Below, in pieces: positions 62,502 through 64,000 of a stretch of DNA of 64,000 nucleotides. The stretch is taken from contig CALIEB010000002.1 of NCBI GenBank assembly GCA_938022205.1, forward strand, positions 124,001-188,000. Reading direction: 5' to 3'. Numbering within the stretch: position 1 is the first letter of the stretch; each line of letters begins with the position of its first letter. Source of the DNA: an uncultured Anaerolineae bacterium (GTDB taxonomy: Bacteria; Chloroflexota; Anaerolineae; Aggregatilineales; Phototrophicaceae). The position numbers were made by a program, and so were the translations under genes. The notes beneath the pieces are model-generated. The model was given only the letters and a program-made list of their open reading frames with translations. It was not told where the DNA came from and searched no databases.

Positions 62502-63929
62502 CTACTGCCCGCTCATTCTCAGTGCCTTGCCGACCGTGCGCACCAAGATGTTAAAGTCCAGCAGCAACGACTTGTGGCGAATGTAGTACAGGTCATACTG
62601 TAGCTTGACCAGCGCGTCTTCGTCGGTTTCGCCGTACTTATAGCGCACCTGCGCCCAGCCCGTCACGCCCGGTCGCAGCGTGTGGCGCGTGCGATAAAAG
62701 GGAATTTTCGCCTGCAAGCGTTCGACGTGTTCGGGGCGTTCGGGGCGCGGACCGACAAGGCTCATCTCACCGCGCAGCACGTTAATCAGCTGCGGCGTTT
62801 CGTCAAGGCGCGTCTTACGCAGCCAACGCCCCACCCGTGTGACGCGGCTATCGTTGCGCGTGGCGAACACTGCGCCGGTTTGCTGCTCGGCATTCGCCAC
62901 CATCGTGCGGAATTTGATGATGCGAAAGAGCCGCCCGTAACGCCCCACACGCAGCTGGGTATAAAACACGCCGCCGCGTGAATCCAACACAATCAGCAGC
63001 GCAATCGGCGGCAGCAGTACCAACCACACCGCCAGCCCCACCAGCGACAGCACGATGTCCATCAGTCGTTTCAAAAACGGATAGGGGTCAAATGCTGACT
63101 GCTCGCTGAGCGGCAGCACAACTGCCCATTGGTCGCCAACATGCTCGACCGGCACACGCTCGGTAACGCGCTCGTATAGCAGCGGCATCGGCGTGATGGC
63201 AACGCCGTGTTCGTAAGCGTCCATCACGGCTTGAAATGTTTCCCCGTCGAGCTGTGGCGTGGCGGTGATAACCAACTCGGCGACCGCATCACGGCGCACG
63301 AAGTTCATCAGATCTTTGCTCGTGCCGATGACAGGCACGCCGCGCACGGTTTGACCGACCTCGTGTTCTTTGCCGATGATGCCAACAATGGCAAAGCTGT
63401 TCGGCGCGGCAGTGCGCAGCGTGTCAATGATGGTCTCGGTCGACCAATCCGTACCAACCAGTAGCAGCCGTCGCGCTGTGCTTGCCCAGCCTATCAGCGC
63501 GGGGTTGAGCAGCCGCCACAACGCCACTAGCAAAAACGAAGCAACCCCGTAGTAGGCAATGAAGAGGCGCGGCAGCGCGTCACGCTGTGACAAAAAGAAC
63601 ACGAGCAGATAGACGACCAGCATCTGCAGTGTGATAAGCAGCAGCCGCTGTAACGACTGCATGCGGTTAGCGGCAAGCGCAAGGTCATAAAAGTTGCTCG
63701 CGCTCGCCAGCGTGAACCACAGCGCGGGCAGCACGACATACCAGAAGCTGCGCGGCAAGACAAACGCGAGGTCGAAGGGCACACGTGCCGCCCGCGACCA
63801 GATGAACAAGGCAATGGTCACCGCCAGCACCACCGCCAGCGCGTCGCCGAGCATGAGCAAAAAGCGGCGTTCAGAAAAGCGCAGCTGCGGGCGCGTGCGA
63901 CGCGGTGCGTGATGCGGAGAAAACAGCAT
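62502..63929 (-). CDS. Polyprenyl-phosphate sugar-1-phosphate transferase (WbaP/PglC-like)
   Basis: Starts glycan assembly by moving a sugar phosphate from a UDP-sugar to undecaprenyl phosphate. 475 residues: about five N-terminal helices, a CoA-binding-like domain (LLLVGTDWSTETIIDTLRTA, about 150-260), and the C-terminal transferase domain with KRLMDIVLSLVGLAVWLVLL, FRIIKFRTMV, RKTRLDETPQLINVLRGEM, SLVGPRPERPEH and PGVTGWAQVRYKYG. This order is that of the WbaJ/CapD-type bacterial sugar transferases. ATG 63929 follows AGGAGG directly behind the stop of the gene at 63938. Confidence 0.92.
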   Translation of the reverse strand: MLFSPHHAPRRTRPQLRFSERRFLLMLGDALAVVLAVTIALFIWSRAARVPFDLAFVLPRSFWYVVLPALWFTLASASNFYDLALAANRMQSLQRLLLITLQMLVVYLLVFFLSQRDALPRLFIAYYGVASFLLVALWRLLNPALIGWASTARRLLLVGTDWSTETIIDTLRTAAPNSFAIVGIIGKEHEVGQTVRGVPVIGTSKDLMNFVRRDAVAELVITATPQLDGETFQAVMDAYEHGVAITPMPLLYERVTERVPVEHVGDQWAVVLPLSEQSAFDPYPFLKRLMDIVLSLVGLAVWLVLLPPIALLIVLDSRGGVFYTQLRVGRYGRLFRIIKFRTMVANAEQQTGAVFATRNDSRVTRVGRWLRKTRLDETPQLINVLRGEMSLVGPRPERPEHVERLQAKIPFYRTRHTLRPGVTGWAQVRYKYGETDEDALVKLQYDLYYIRHKSLLLDFNILVRTVGKALRMSGQ

Positions 63930-63937
63930 GCTGCCTC

Positions 63938-64000
63938 CTAGCGTTCCGAACGGTCAGCAAGCCCGCGCAGCTTGCATTGAATATCGCAGAAATAAAGCTC
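63938..64000 (-). CDS. C-terminal fragment of an unidentified gene, cut by the window edge
   Basis: Open frame on the minus strand from the right edge to TAG at 63938, giving 20 codons ending in KLRGLADRSER. The stop lies 8 nt before the start of the sugar transferase gene and overlaps its ribosome site, so the two are coupled in an operon. Too short to identify. Confidence 0.6.
   Translation of the reverse strand, partial: ELYFCDIQCKLRGLADRSER

Overview
The window is a gene-dense, moderately high G+C bacterial chromosome segment with no rRNA, tRNA, CRISPR array, insertion sequence or phage gene visible. I think it comes from a member of the Chloroflexota, Anaerolineae-like. The basis is the mix of gene types: Thr/Pro-rich linkers on secreted proteins, TadE/TadG-like proteins with giant exported domains, a deoxynucleoside kinase, DUF2085 and CcdA-TlpA proteins, and many GT-C membrane glycosyltransferases. 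This is inference, at medium confidence.

Layout. 1-4842 (minus) reads as one transcription unit: two PLP aminotransferases, a lipoprotein, a deoxynucleoside kinase and a 2-oxoacid:ferredoxin oxidoreductase alpha subunit cut by the window edge. It is preceded at 4868-5055 by what looks like a complete histidine leader-peptide attenuator: a His-rich 32-codon leader ORF, a 10-bp 1:2 stem, a 9-bp 2:3 antiterminator and a 3:4 intrinsic terminator. 5136-7289 (plus) holds an enoyl-CoA hydratase and an MFS carrier. 7669-16768 (plus) is a compact purine operon, purL(SQ fusion)-purC-purF-purDM(fusion)-purN, covering most steps from PRPP to SAICAR. 16830-25963 (minus) is a signalling operon: response regulator, ammonium-transporter/histidine-kinase fusion, response regulator, and a Ser/Thr kinase-ATPase-TPR protein, read from a promoter overlapped by a 15-bp palindrome.

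26034-44358 is mixed housekeeping: ftcD, yifB/comM, a NUDIX protein, PEP carboxylase, a VOC protein, membrane proteins, an M1-type lipoprotein peptidase, a UbiA prenyltransferase, a DHH-CBS-CCA tRNA nucleotidyltransferase, a GNAT, a cupin, and a CcdA-TlpA/TlpA/DUF2085 redox-membrane group. 44406-51090 (minus) encodes three TadE/TadG-like anchored exported proteins, one with a von Willebrand A domain and EF-hand-like loops, closed by a strong terminator. 51236-51955 is a PspA-like coiled-coil protein.

51988-64000 is an envelope polysaccharide region. It has five multi-spanning GT-C-like proteins, a small helical protein, an O-antigen ligase/polymerase with TPRs, one divergent GT-C-like protein, a polyprenyl-phosphate sugar-1-phosphate transferase, and the last 20 codons of a further gene at the right edge. 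Genes on each strand are packed with 1-30 nt gaps or overlaps, and no gene-free stretch exceeds 300 bases. The longest gap, 4843-5135, is filled by the attenuator and the facing promoter region.
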